Shown here: positions 34,719 through 42,933 of the stretch, in pieces | Layout of the letters: each line of letters starts with the position of its first letter | Position numbering within the stretch: position 1 is the stretch's first letter | NCBI RefSeq assembly: GCF_900128505.1 | Contig: NZ_LT669941.1 | Span: 3,156,420-3,220,419 of the forward strand | Reading direction: 5' to 3' | Length of the DNA: 64,000 bases | From: Parabacteroides timonensis | GTDB taxonomy: Bacteria; Bacteroidota; Bacteroidia; Bacteroidales; Tannerellaceae | Notes under the pieces: generated by a model | Databases searched by the model: none | What the model was told of the DNA's origin: nothing | What the model saw: only the letters and a program-made list of their open reading frames with translations | Position numbers and translations under genes: made by a program

Positions 34719-36206
34719 TTATCTAGGCATATCAGGCAATTTCCAACCATTACGATAATTGTGCTTGATCAGTTCGTTTGCAAACTGTTTAGCATTGATA
34801 GGATCAGTCCAGATCTTGTTGAATTTCGGGTCACCATCAACAATCTTAAAGTCGTCCTTAATCAAAATCTTGATCATTTCATCATCTTTGATGTTTGTGA
34901 ACTGCATATTAGGACCATCCCACAGCAACTCTTTGTTCAAGTTCTGCAAACGAACAGCCAATACACCCATCACAACCATTTCGTTGAACGGACCTGCTTC
35001 TGAGAAATCAGATTTAGTCTTCACACGGCTGGAAGCACTTTCTTTACAAGCACGAACCCAATCCATTTCATGACCACCGCTCATTGCATTCGGAACACGA
35101 CGGCAAACTTTAGGAGCAGCAGGAACACGTCCTGACAACAACCAAGGTTGCTGACCGTAGCAACCGCAAATCAACGTATCTTTTGTACCGTGGAAAATAC
35201 ACAGACCTCCACCAGGGCCCATCAATTGTTTTCCTTCAGGGAAGCCAGCAGGACGATCCGGCATCATACCACCATCATACCAGTGAATTTCAACTTCCGG
35301 TAAAGCCAGTTTAGGCATATTATCGCGAGCCGGGAATGTCAACTTAACATGCTGCGCATTAGGAGCACAATCCTGCAATAACAGCGTGGAAGATCCCTGA
35401 ACCTTTGTAGGATAACCCAGTTTCAAGGCTTTAAACGGCTGATGCATAATATGGCAAGCCATATCACCTAATGCTCCTGTACCATAAGCCCACCATCCGC
35501 GCCAGTTCCATGGGTGATAGATTTTATTGTAAGCACGAACCTGTGCTGGGCCAGAGAACAAATCCCAATTCAATGTAGAAGGAATTTTATCCACTTTTTC
35601 AGGAGCATTCAGTCCCTGTGGCCAGATAGGACGGTCGGTAGCACATTCCACCTTTGTCACTTCGCCGATCTCACCATTCCAGATCCATTCGCAAACCAAA
35701 TCGGTACCTTCATCTGAAGAACCCTGGTTACCCATCTGTGTTGCTACATTATATTCTTTAGCCAGATTAGTAAGCAGACGAGATTCATAAACAGAGTGAG
35801 TCAACGGTTTCTGGCAATATACGTGTTTACCCAACGTAATTGCATCGGCAGTAACGATAGCATGCGTATGGTCGGCTGTTGCACAGATAACAGCATCGAT
35901 CGACTTACCCATTTCATCATACATCTTACGGAAATCCCAATATTTCTTGGCATTCGGATGACGATCGAAAACCGGTTTAGCATACTTCCAATCCACGTCA
36001 CACAGAGCTACGATATTCTCTGTTTTTTCAACATTCTTCAAATTAGCATTACCCATACCGCCGATACCAACGCCAGCAATATTCAATTTATCTGTTGGAG
36101 CGATATGTCCATGACTTTTTCCAAGAACGGAACCGGGGACAATGGTCAAAGCAGCAGCTGCTGCTGCGCCTCTTTGAAGAAATGATCTTCTAGTGATGTT
36201 TGACAT
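34719..36206 (-). CDS. Gfo/Idh/MocA oxidoreductase with Tat signal
   Basis: A 495-aa NAD(P)-dependent sugar oxidoreductase family member. It begins with a Tat signal (TRRSFLQRGAAAAAALTIVPG), so it is exported folded, presumably with bound cofactor. The Rossmann motif is NIAGVGIGGMGNANLKNV (about 42-59), followed by the active-site strand VYCQKPLTH (about 131-139), the usual E/C-KP lysine motif. The long C-terminal half matches the exported Bacteroidales subgroup. It precedes the DUF1080 hydrolase in one operon. Predicted chemistry is oxidation of a sugar or glycoside hydroxyl. Confidence 0.92.
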   Translation of the reverse strand: MSNITRRSFLQRGAAAAAALTIVPGSVLGKSHGHIAPTDKLNIAGVGIGGMGNANLKNVEKTENIVALCDVDWKYAKPVFDRHPNAKKYWDFRKMYDEMGKSIDAVICATADHTHAIVTADAITLGKHVYCQKPLTHSVYESRLLTNLAKEYNVATQMGNQGSSDEGTDLVCEWIWNGEIGEVTKVECATDRPIWPQGLNAPEKVDKIPSTLNWDLFSGPAQVRAYNKIYHPWNWRGWWAYGTGALGDMACHIMHQPFKALKLGYPTKVQGSSTLLLQDCAPNAQHVKLTFPARDNMPKLALPEVEIHWYDGGMMPDRPAGFPEGKQLMGPGGGLCIFHGTKDTLICGCYGQQPWLLSGRVPAAPKVCRRVPNAMSGGHEMDWVRACKESASSRVKTKSDFSEAGPFNEMVVMGVLAVRLQNLNKELLWDGPNMQFTNIKDDEMIKILIKDDFKIVDGDPKFNKIWTDPINAKQFANELIKHNYRNGWKLPDMPR

Positions 36207-36284
36207 AGTAATAATTTTTTATAGATTAGCACTTAATAATAATATTTCGATTAAAATGTCACGTCTTAAAAACACAAACTGTCG

Positions 36285-36292
36285 CAAATATA
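36285..36292 (-). promoter_or_regulatory. -7 element for the oxidoreductase-DUF1080 operon
   Basis: CAAATATA on the plus strand is TATATTTG on the minus strand, 79 bp upstream of the start codon. Confidence 0.5.
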
Positions 36293-36364
36293 ACCAATGC
36301 GAAAAGAACAACAAGCCTGTACATCCGGCTTTCTTTTTTAAAATAGTTTTTTTTAACAGAGCTT

Positions 36365-36451
36365 ATAGACAATGTCTATTTTTTCATAAATATTATCTAT
36401 AAAGTTAGGGGGTGGAAGAGTCGCCCTTTCTGTTATATTTGTCTAACAGAA
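36365..36451 (+). promoter_or_regulatory. cyd operon promoter and operator-like palindromes
   Basis: The -7 element TATATTTG (36434-36441) lies inside the inverted repeat TTCTGTTA (36428-36435) / TAACAGAA (36444-36451). A second palindrome, ATAGACAATGTCTAT, is at 36365-36379. The same CTGTTATAT word recurs at 36470-36478. This layout suggests repressor or activator sites controlling cytochrome bd; the regulator is unknown. Confidence 0.5.
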
Positions 36452-36494
36452 AACATATTTACCTTATATCTGTTATATAAATGAAGACGTAAAC

Positions 36495-36722
36495 ATGAAA
36501 AAGGAACCAATACTCATTCGAATTTACCATTTTTACCTGGAAGGATTTCGATCAATGAAACTGGGTAAGACACTATGGCTGATTATTTTGGTCAAACTAT
36601 TCATCATGTTTTTTATATTAAAACTGTTTTTCTTTCCTAATTACCTCGGAAAATTTGACAGCGATTCCGAGAAAGAGGAACACGTATCAGGTGAATTGAT
36701 CCAACGGGCAATAACTCCTTAA
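36495..36722 (+). CDS. DUF4492 small membrane protein
   Basis: A 75-aa protein of the DUF4492 family with one transmembrane helix (about 28-48, LWLIILVKLFIMFFILKLFFF). The N-terminus RIYHFYLEGFRSMKLGKTLW is the conserved cytoplasmic part. The family is typically encoded directly before cydA in Bacteroidetes, as here (11 bp). Likely a small accessory subunit or assembly factor of the bd oxidase, comparable in place to CydX-type proteins; that role is inference. Confidence 0.88.
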   Translation: MKKEPILIRIYHFYLEGFRSMKLGKTLWLIILVKLFIMFFILKLFFFPNYLGKFDSDSEKEEHVSGELIQRAITP

Positions 36723-36733
36723 TTAATATAGTT

Positions 36734-38299
36734 ATGATCGCAAGCATTGACACTTCTTTGATTGACTGGTCGAGGGCTCAGTTTGCTCTCACGGCCATGT
36801 ATCACTGGCTTTTTGTACCCCTTACTTTAGGGCTTGGCGTAATCCAGGCAATACTGGAAACCATTTATTACAAAACAGGTGACGAATTCTGGAAAAAAAC
36901 AGCTCAGTTCTGGATGAAGCTGTTCGGTATTAACTTCGCGATCGGTGTTGCCACCGGTCTTATCCTTGAATTTGAGTTTGGGACAAACTGGTCGAATTAC
37001 AGCTGGTTTGTCGGTGATATTTTCGGAGCGCCACTGGCTATCGAAGGTATCCTTGCTTTCTTTATGGAAGCTACGTTTATCGCAGTCATGTTCTTCGGCT
37101 GGGATAAAGTGAGCAAACGCTTCCACCTCGCTTCCACCTGGCTGACCATTATCGGCGCCACTTTGTCTGCCCTCTGGATCCTGATTGCCAATGCATGGAT
37201 GCAACATCCGGTAGGCATGGAGTTCAACCCCGACACGGTTCGTAACGAGATGTTCGACTTTTGGGCGGTTGCCTTATCGCCGGTTGCCATCAATAAATTC
37301 TTCCACACGGTTTTATCCGGCTGGATCGTAGGCGCTTTGTTTGTGATAGGAATCAGCAGCTGGTATCTGTTGAAAAAGCGGGAAACCCGTTTCGCATTGG
37401 AAAGTATCAAAATCGGAGCTATATTCGGTCTGGTCGCTTCCTTATTGATCCTCTGGACCGGTGACGGTTCGGCTTACCAGGTAGCTCAGAAGCAGCCGAT
37501 GAAGCTTGCCGCCATGGAAGGCCTTTATGAAGGAGGAAACGGCGTCGGCTTGGTCGGTATCGGGATGTTGAACCCGGAAAAGAACAGCTATAATGATAAT
37601 GTAGAACCATTCATCTTCAATATACAGATCCCGAAGATGCTGTCGTTGCTGGCAGAACGCAAAATGGACGGCTACGTACCGGGCATCACCAACCTGATCG
37701 ACGGAGGTTATCCTACTGCCGACGGCACTCCGGCTCTTTCAGCAGCCGAGAAGATTGCCAAAGGCCAACTGGCTATCCAGTCACTGGCCAATTACCGTAA
37801 AGCGATCAAAGAGAAAGACGAGGTTGCCGCCAAACAATACCGCGCAACGCTCGATGAAAACTTCCCCTATTTCGGTTACGGATATATCAAAGATCCGGGC
37901 GAACTGGTCCCTCATGTAGGAATGACCTTCTACTCGTTCCGTATCATGGTTATTCTGGGCGGATACTTTATCCTTCTCTTTATCGTCGCCCTTATCTGGA
38001 GCAAAAAAGATAAGTTCAAAGACACCCGCTGGCTTCAATGGGTTTGCCTCTGGTCGATACCACTCGGATATATAGCCGGACAAGCCGGATGGGTGGTTGC
38101 CGAAGTGGGACGCCAACCCTGGGCGATACAGGACATATTGCCGACCAGCGCCTCTATCTCGAAACTGGCTACCTCGTCGGTTCAGACAACATTCTTCCTC
38201 TTCCTGATCCTCTTTACGATCTTACTGATCGCAGAAGTCGGGATCATGGTGAAAGCGATCAAGAAAGGCCCTGCCGTATCTACTAACAATGATAACTAA
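36734..38299 (+). CDS. cydA: cytochrome bd quinol oxidase subunit I
   Basis: A 521-aa haem-binding subunit of the bd oxidase, which reduces oxygen with quinol at the inner membrane. Haem-ligand regions are visible: AMYHWLFVPLTLGLG near the N-terminus, KLFGINFAIGVATGLILEFEFG, and the conserved GRQPWAIQDILPTSAS near residues 459-474. The periplasmic Q-loop region is moderate in length. It lies in the DUF4492-cydA-cydB operon. In anaerobic Bacteroidales this oxidase permits nanaerobic respiration and oxygen protection. Confidence 0.97.
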   Translation: MIASIDTSLIDWSRAQFALTAMYHWLFVPLTLGLGVIQAILETIYYKTGDEFWKKTAQFWMKLFGINFAIGVATGLILEFEFGTNWSNYSWFVGDIFGAPLAIEGILAFFMEATFIAVMFFGWDKVSKRFHLASTWLTIIGATLSALWILIANAWMQHPVGMEFNPDTVRNEMFDFWAVALSPVAINKFFHTVLSGWIVGALFVIGISSWYLLKKRETRFALESIKIGAIFGLVASLLILWTGDGSAYQVAQKQPMKLAAMEGLYEGGNGVGLVGIGMLNPEKNSYNDNVEPFIFNIQIPKMLSLLAERKMDGYVPGITNLIDGGYPTADGTPALSAAEKIAKGQLAIQSLANYRKAIKEKDEVAAKQYRATLDENFPYFGYGYIKDPGELVPHVGMTFYSFRIMVILGGYFILLFIVALIWSKKDKFKDTRWLQWVCLWSIPLGYIAGQAGWVVAEVGRQPWAIQDILPTSASISKLATSSVQTTFFLFLILFTILLIAEVGIMVKAIKKGPAVSTNNDN

Positions 38300-38310
38300 A
38301 AATATACACC

Positions 38311-39465
38311 ATGGATAGTACATATATATTATTACAGCATTACTGGTGGTTCCTCGTTTCCCTGCTGGGAGCACTGTTAGTATTCCTGCTTTTCGTTCAG
38401 GGAGGACAGTCGTTGCTTTTCTCGATTGGAAAAACGGAACTGGAACAAAAGATGTTACTTAACTCGACCGGACGTAAATGGGAGTTCACCTTTACGACAC
38501 TGGTTACTTTCGGTGGTGCGTTTTTTGCCTCTTTCCCCTTGTTTTATTCTACCAGTTTCGGCGGTGCCTATTGGGTATGGATGCTGATCCTGCTTTGTTT
38601 CGTTATTCAGGCCGTATCGTATGAATACCAAGCAAAGAAAGGGAATTTACTGGGAAAGAAAACATATCAGATATTCCTGATCATCAATGGTGTAGTCGGG
38701 CCCATCCTGCTGGGTACTGCTGTCGGGACTTTCTTCAACGGAGCAGAATTTTCCGTTAATAAAGGACAGATGACCGATATCGCCATGCCGGTTATTTCCA
38801 CTTGGAACAACTCACTGCATGGATTGGAAGCAGCCTTTGTATTCTGGAATGTTTGCCTCGGACTGGCTGTATTCTTCCTGGCACGCGTACAGGCTTTACT
38901 TTATTTCATCAACAATATTGATAATAAAGATATAGTGACTCGTTGCCGGAAACGCCTGATCCCGGAAACTGCTTTATTCCTTGTATTCTTCCTGATATTC
39001 CTTGTACGTTTATTGCTGGCAGATGGCTTCGCGGTAGATCCTCAAACACAGGAAGTTTTTATGCAGCCTTATAAATATTTCATTAACCTGGTTCAGATGC
39101 CGGCTGTACTGGTGGTTCTGCTGGCAGGTGTTGTACTTGTTTTGTTCGGTATTATCAAAACAATTCTGTCGACAACCTGGCGGAAAGGGATCTGGTTTGC
39201 GGGAACAGGAACAGTCCTTACCGTATTGGCGTTGCTACTTTGTGCCGGATGGAACAACACGGCTTATTATCCGTCCATCACCGACCTGCAAAGTTCGCTG
39301 ACAATCCAGAACAGTTCGTCAAGCCCGTTCACGCTGAAAGTGATGAGTTATGTATCAATCCTGGTACCTTTCGTTCTGGCTTACATCTTCTATGCATGGC
39401 GTTCGCTCGACCTTCACAAGATCGACGCACAAGAAATGGAAGACAAAGATGCACATACTTATTAA
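38311..39465 (+). CDS. cydB: cytochrome bd quinol oxidase subunit II
   Basis: A 384-aa integral membrane partner of CydA, with about nine hydrophobic segments and the CydB-type N-terminus (HYWWFLVSLLGALLVFLLFVQGGQSL). It starts 11 bp after the cydA stop codon. The C-terminus is charged (RSLDLHKIDAQEMEDKDAHTY). The operon ends with a palindrome 2 bp after the stop codon and a hairpin at 39521-39548. Confidence 0.95.
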   Translation: MDSTYILLQHYWWFLVSLLGALLVFLLFVQGGQSLLFSIGKTELEQKMLLNSTGRKWEFTFTTLVTFGGAFFASFPLFYSTSFGGAYWVWMLILLCFVIQAVSYEYQAKKGNLLGKKTYQIFLIINGVVGPILLGTAVGTFFNGAEFSVNKGQMTDIAMPVISTWNNSLHGLEAAFVFWNVCLGLAVFFLARVQALLYFINNIDNKDIVTRCRKRLIPETALFLVFFLIFLVRLLLADGFAVDPQTQEVFMQPYKYFINLVQMPAVLVVLLAGVVLVLFGIIKTILSTTWRKGIWFAGTGTVLTVLALLLCAGWNNTAYYPSITDLQSSLTIQNSSSSPFTLKVMSYVSILVPFVLAYIFYAWRSLDLHKIDAQEMEDKDAHTY

Positions 39466-39466
39466 T

Positions 39467-39494
39467 GTACGGGCGGTTCGCGAACCGCCCCTGC
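39467..39494. repeat. 28-bp palindrome, copy 2
   Basis: Same element as 32322-32349, with a perfect 20-bp core GGGCGGTTCGCGAACCGCCC (39471-39490) and imperfect ends. It starts 2 bp after the cydB stop codon. Confidence 0.9.
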
Positions 39495-39520
39495 AAGATA
39501 CATACCCTATAAAACAAAGG

Positions 39521-39548
39521 AAACGGCGAAGCTCACGCTTGGCCGTTT
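39521..39548 (+). terminator. terminator after cydAB
   Basis: AAACGGC and GCCGTTT with an inner AAGC/GCTT stem and a TCAC-containing loop, followed by a weak T stretch (TCTACATTT). The rest of the 305-bp gap to rnz holds only AT-rich sequence and the rnz promoter. Confidence 0.55.
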
Positions 39549-39736
39549 CTACATTTAACCGTTTTAAACAAAAAGAAAAAGTTAGTTAAGGCTTAGAATA
39601 AAATATCTTAAGTCTTTTCGCTTACAATATTTTGCTTCCATTAGGACAGCAAACAAATATATGTAATCCAACTCATCCTACGAACAATCAAGCTGCATTT
39701 TTTGCTATTTTTCACAGAACACAGATGCTTTTGTAT

Positions 39737-39744
39737 TATCTTTG
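39737..39744 (+). promoter_or_regulatory. -7 element for rnz
   Basis: TATCTTTG, an exact match, 26 nt before ATG 39771. It supports that start over the longer frame from 39702. Confidence 0.6.
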
Positions 39745-39770
39745 CAAACAAATATCCAAGGTATTCCTCT

Positions 39771-40685
39771 ATGGCTGATTTTAACTTAAACATTTTAGGA
39801 TGCGGTTCAGCGTTACCGACCACGCGGCATCTGGCAACTTCACAGGTGGTAGATCTAAGGGATAAATTATATATGATAGACTGTGGCGAAGGCACTCAGG
39901 TGCAGATGCGTAATATGCGTATCAAATTCAGCCGCCTGAACCATATATTTATCTCCCATCTGCATGGCGACCACTGTTTCGGTCTGCCCGGCCTGCTCTC
40001 TACGCTCGGTATGCTGGGACGTACCGGCGACCTGGTTATCCATGCCCCGAAGGAGATCGAAAACTATATGCGTCCTGTGCTCGATACCTTTTGCAAAGGA
40101 ATGCCTTATGAAGTCCGCTTCAATCATATAGACACTTACAGCCATTCGCTGATCATGGAAGACCGTTCCCTCTCGGTCTACTCCATTCCGCTGAAACACC
40201 GGATACCGACTTGTGGATTTCTGTTTGCCGAAAAACCGAAAGAAGCACATATCATCCGCGAGATGATTGACTTTTACCAAGTGCCCGTCAAATGGATGAA
40301 AGACATCAAGCAAGGGAAAGATTATATCACTCCGGAAGGCGAAATCATTCCCAACTCACGGTTGACACGTCCTTCGGTAGCTCCTAAACGATATGCCTAT
40401 TGCTCAGATACAGCCTATTCACCTTCCATTATCCCGATTATCGAAGGAGTAGACCTTCTTTACCACGAAGCGACATTCATGGAAAGCGACAAGGCCCGTG
40501 CCAAAGAAACATTCCATTCCACCGCCCGCCAGGCAGCGAAGATTGCTCTCAAGGCCGGTGTTAAGCGGTTAGTTATCGGACATTATTCCGCGCGTTACGA
40601 AGATCTTGCCGCACTTCATAAGGAAGCCCGGGAGATATATCCCGACACTATTCTGGGAAACGAAGGTATGGTCCTTTCCATCTAA
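39771..40685 (+). CDS. rnz: ribonuclease Z
   Basis: A 304-aa tRNA 3'-processing endonuclease of the metallo-beta-lactamase fold. The zinc motif HLHGDHCFGLPGLLSTLGM follows the N-terminal LGCGSALPTTRH. The later conserved YCSDTAYS and HEATF (LYHEATFMESD), and the exosite and C-terminal histidine block (IGHYSARYED), are present. Start ATG 39771 is chosen because MADFNLNILGCGSA is the family start and a promoter lies just upstream. The lone tRNA in this window has no encoded CCA, so this enzyme would be needed for its 3' end. Confidence 0.95.
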   Translation: MADFNLNILGCGSALPTTRHLATSQVVDLRDKLYMIDCGEGTQVQMRNMRIKFSRLNHIFISHLHGDHCFGLPGLLSTLGMLGRTGDLVIHAPKEIENYMRPVLDTFCKGMPYEVRFNHIDTYSHSLIMEDRSLSVYSIPLKHRIPTCGFLFAEKPKEAHIIREMIDFYQVPVKWMKDIKQGKDYITPEGEIIPNSRLTRPSVAPKRYAYCSDTAYSPSIIPIIEGVDLLYHEATFMESDKARAKETFHSTARQAAKIALKAGVKRLVIGHYSARYEDLAALHKEAREIYPDTILGNEGMVLSI

Positions 40686-40743
40686 TGAAGCGGCTTTTCT
40701 CAAATAATAACGACTAAATATCACCCATATTCAAAATTATTCA

Positions 40744-40751
40744 TACATTTG
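40744..40751 (+). promoter_or_regulatory. -7 element for the gene at 40773
   Basis: TACATTTG, an exact TAnnTTTG match, 21 nt before ATG 40773. Confidence 0.6.
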
Positions 40752-40772
40752 TAGGAATTTAGGGTTTCGAAT

Positions 40773-41096
40773 ATGAGAATATTATTTTCCATCATTCTAT
40801 TGATCAGCGTTTACGTTGGTAACTCGCTCACTGTGAATGCACAGCAGGCGGCCGACTCGACACGCGTAGCCAAACAGCAAGCGAAACCCGATTCCGTTGA
40901 AATCAGTGCCTACGACAACAAGATCGTTGTAAAGAATGCTCCCATCGGAAGCAAACTCGAAATCTACAGTGTTGTCGGCATCCGCGTAAAAGAATTCGAA
41001 ATGAAACAACCTGACGGCGAATATACTGTAAATATTGCCAAAGGTTACTATATCATCCGCATCGGCGACACCGTTCGCAAAGTGGCTATCCGCTAA
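40773..41096 (+). CDS. small exported protein with sorting-domain-like fold
   Basis: A 107-aa protein with a signal peptide (about 1-23, ending VNAQ) and almost nothing but a C-terminal ~65-residue module resembling a type IX sorting domain: VEISAYDNKIVVKNAPIGSKLEIYSVVG, then the GEYTVNIAKGYYIIRIGDTVRKVAI end pattern. It has its own promoter. A mature protein that is only a sorting-like domain is odd: it could be a free beta-sandwich adaptor, a decoy, or a remnant. I recognise no named function. Confidence 0.75.
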   Translation: MRILFSIILLISVYVGNSLTVNAQQAADSTRVAKQQAKPDSVEISAYDNKIVVKNAPIGSKLEIYSVVGIRVKEFEMKQPDGEYTVNIAKGYYIIRIGDTVRKVAIR

Positions 41097-41121
41097 GACT
41101 TCCTTTCATTTTACAGGACTT

Positions 41122-41226
41122 CCCCACAATAATATTCCCACTATAATGGGTATTTTTTCCCACTGCAATGGGTATTTTTCCCCATGTATACGGGGCTTTT
41201 TCCCCACACCTGTCAAAATAGTGGGG
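41122..41226. repeat. CCCA/TGGG array, 22-bp period (array C)
   Basis: CCCA words start at 41137, 41159, 41181 and 41203, exactly 22 bp apart. The complementary words start at 41147 (TGGG), 41169 (TGGG) and 41191 (CGGG), also 22 bp apart and offset by 10. Outer words CCCCA (41122-41126) and TGGGG (41222-41226) fall off the period. Spacers are T-rich. It lies between the small sorting-domain protein and the convergent FadL gene's terminator. Confidence 0.88.
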
Positions 41227-41262
41227 AATTAACAGTAAACTTTCGATCAGGACAAGAAAAAA

Positions 41263-41285
41263 GGACTCGCCATCAAGACGAGTCC
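41263..41285 (-). terminator. terminator after the FadL-like gene
   Basis: A 7-bp stem GGACTCG / CGAGTCC, followed on the minus strand by CTTTTTT. On the plus strand it is followed by TCTCTTTT, so it may act both ways. Confidence 0.75.
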
Positions 41286-41315
41286 TCTCTTTTGATAATT
41301 ATATATATGTATAGG

Positions 41316-42695
41316 TTAAAAAGCGTAATCCAGACTTAAACCGAATACTTTATTGGTACGGCTATATACGTTAGTTCCGGGAAGACCCGTGCCACTGTAA
41401 TCGTTCGATTTTTTTGTATAATCATGGTAGGTTGTCCACATATAACCCACGTTCAAAGCCATCTTCTCGCTCAACATCACTTTGGCTCCGAAGCCCAATG
41501 AGTAAGAGTCGCAAGAGAAGCTGGTATCGCTCTGAAATTCGTCAGCCAAACCGTAATCTGTAATCTGAGCGCCACCACTAATAGTCAATCGCTTGATCAC
41601 ATCCCATTCGATACCCAGCAGGTATTCGTTCGTGCCCCGCTCCAGCGCTTTCTGCTTTCCGCCAGCCATTCCGGCTTTCTTGTCGTCGAAGAAGTGATAC
41701 TCAACAGAGGCTTTCAACATGGGTAAAAACTGATAAGAGGCAGCCACAGAAAGCATGGAAGGAATATCATTCGGCGTATTTACACCATGCTTGTAAGCAC
41801 CAACCAAATCTTCCGCACTTTCGGGATAATCCAACTTCTTTGTATCGTTTTCAATGTTCAAGTTGGTTTTGAACTCATACTTGGCACCGAAATTAAACTT
41901 GCCGTATTTCACATCAACACCCAAAACCGGCGTCAATCCCCAACCAGTCTGATCGCAATTCAAGGCCAGTGCCATCAATTCGTCACCACCCAAATTCTGC
42001 TTCAGTTTTGCATTCAGATAACCGTCATAATTTCCTGAAAAATAATTCATTCGTCCACCGGCAAAGGCAGAAAGCCAATCCGTGATTTTGTATCCCAAAC
42101 CAAGTTGTAGAGAATAAATAAATTGTTTACCGTCCATTGCACTATTAATAGTATACATGTCCGGAGTGACGATAGGACTTTTACCGCCTGTCTTCATATA
42201 GTTCGTCAAACTTTCCTTGAATATACCAGCCATAGCAGCCGATTCGAACATGGGCAAACCATCGTTAAACGAGGCCTTACCTCCTCCTCCCGTGATGGCG
42301 AAGAATCCGGAAATAGTCCAGTCACCTTTTTTATAAGCCGCAAAAACACTCGGAATGACGGGAGCAGCAGCCTTTCCTTTGTAATACTTTTTATAGGGAA
42401 CATCACTTACTGTCGGAACCTTATTTACCGGATCAAAGCCATTATATGTGCCAAAAGAGGCATCGATATCTCTAGTCTGGAAAGCACTCTGTATACTCAC
42501 GCCTACACGAAAACCATCTGTCGGCAAGAAAGAAAGGCCCGCCGGGTTAGACAAAGCACCATCTATATCAATTGCAGCACCTCGCGAAAGTGATCTTAAA
42601 AAGGCTGCATGCTGATTAGTATTTGTCAAATATCCACCAGCGAAAGAAAGCAGAGGCATCATCATCAATGCCGCACCTAATAATACTTTTTTCAT
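41316..42695 (-). CDS. OmpP1/FadL/TodX-family outer-membrane porin
   Basis: A 459-aa outer-membrane beta-barrel transporter for hydrophobic molecules. It has a signal peptide (about 1-19), then the typical N-terminal hatch motif NQHAAFLRSLSRGAAIDIDGALSNPAGLSFL, many amphipathic strands, and a C-terminal aromatic end (VFGLSLDYAF). No fatty-acid genes are adjacent, so the ligand is open. A minus-strand -7 element is at 42727-42734; a terminator follows. Confidence 0.93.
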   Translation of the reverse strand: MKKVLLGAALMMMPLLSFAGGYLTNTNQHAAFLRSLSRGAAIDIDGALSNPAGLSFLPTDGFRVGVSIQSAFQTRDIDASFGTYNGFDPVNKVPTVSDVPYKKYYKGKAAAPVIPSVFAAYKKGDWTISGFFAITGGGGKASFNDGLPMFESAAMAGIFKESLTNYMKTGGKSPIVTPDMYTINSAMDGKQFIYSLQLGLGYKITDWLSAFAGGRMNYFSGNYDGYLNAKLKQNLGGDELMALALNCDQTGWGLTPVLGVDVKYGKFNFGAKYEFKTNLNIENDTKKLDYPESAEDLVGAYKHGVNTPNDIPSMLSVAASYQFLPMLKASVEYHFFDDKKAGMAGGKQKALERGTNEYLLGIEWDVIKRLTISGGAQITDYGLADEFQSDTSFSCDSYSLGFGAKVMLSEKMALNVGYMWTTYHDYTKKSNDYSGTGLPGTNVYSRTNKVFGLSLDYAF

Positions 42696-42726
42696 ATTTT
42701 ACTTTTCTTTATTACAAAAACGGCAG

Positions 42727-42734
42727 CAAAGATA
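42727..42734 (-). promoter_or_regulatory. -7 element for the FadL-like gene
   Basis: CAAAGATA on the plus strand is TATCTTTG on the minus strand, 32 bp before the start codon. Confidence 0.6.
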
Positions 42735-42820
42735 AATACTTTTCTTCAACATTGCACACTTTTAAAGAAAATGTGCCGCACAATTACATCATTTCTGTGC
42801 AACAACTCCAATTATCCCCC

Positions 42821-42854
42821 TCAATTTTCAATTCTCAATTCTCCATTTTCAATT
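42821..42854. repeat. AATTGAAAATGGAG element, copy 1 (minus)
   Basis: On the minus strand it begins AATTGAAAATGGAGAATTGA, identical over 20 bases to the copy at 48493-48525, which is on the plus strand. Internal AATTGAAAA and AATTGAGAA words recur. It ends 7 bp before the queC -7 element. Confidence 0.85.
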
Positions 42855-42861
42855 AAAAAAG

Positions 42862-42869
42862 TATCTTTG
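42862..42869 (+). promoter_or_regulatory. -7 element for queC-queF
   Basis: TATCTTTG, an exact match. The predicted leader of about 60 nt has a small GTAAAG/CTTTAC hairpin at its 5' end (about 42875-42895). It does not match a preQ1 riboswitch. Confidence 0.6.
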
Positions 42870-42933
42870 CAGCGTAAAGGAATGCTTTCTTTACCGTGTG
42901 CTTGCTAAACCACGTATTAAAAACAAGAAAAAT

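Noticed and set aside
42870..42933. preQ1 riboswitch before queC
   Set aside because: The leader has only a simple GTAAAG/CTTTAC hairpin and lacks the conserved C-rich loop and A-rich tail of known preQ1 aptamers.
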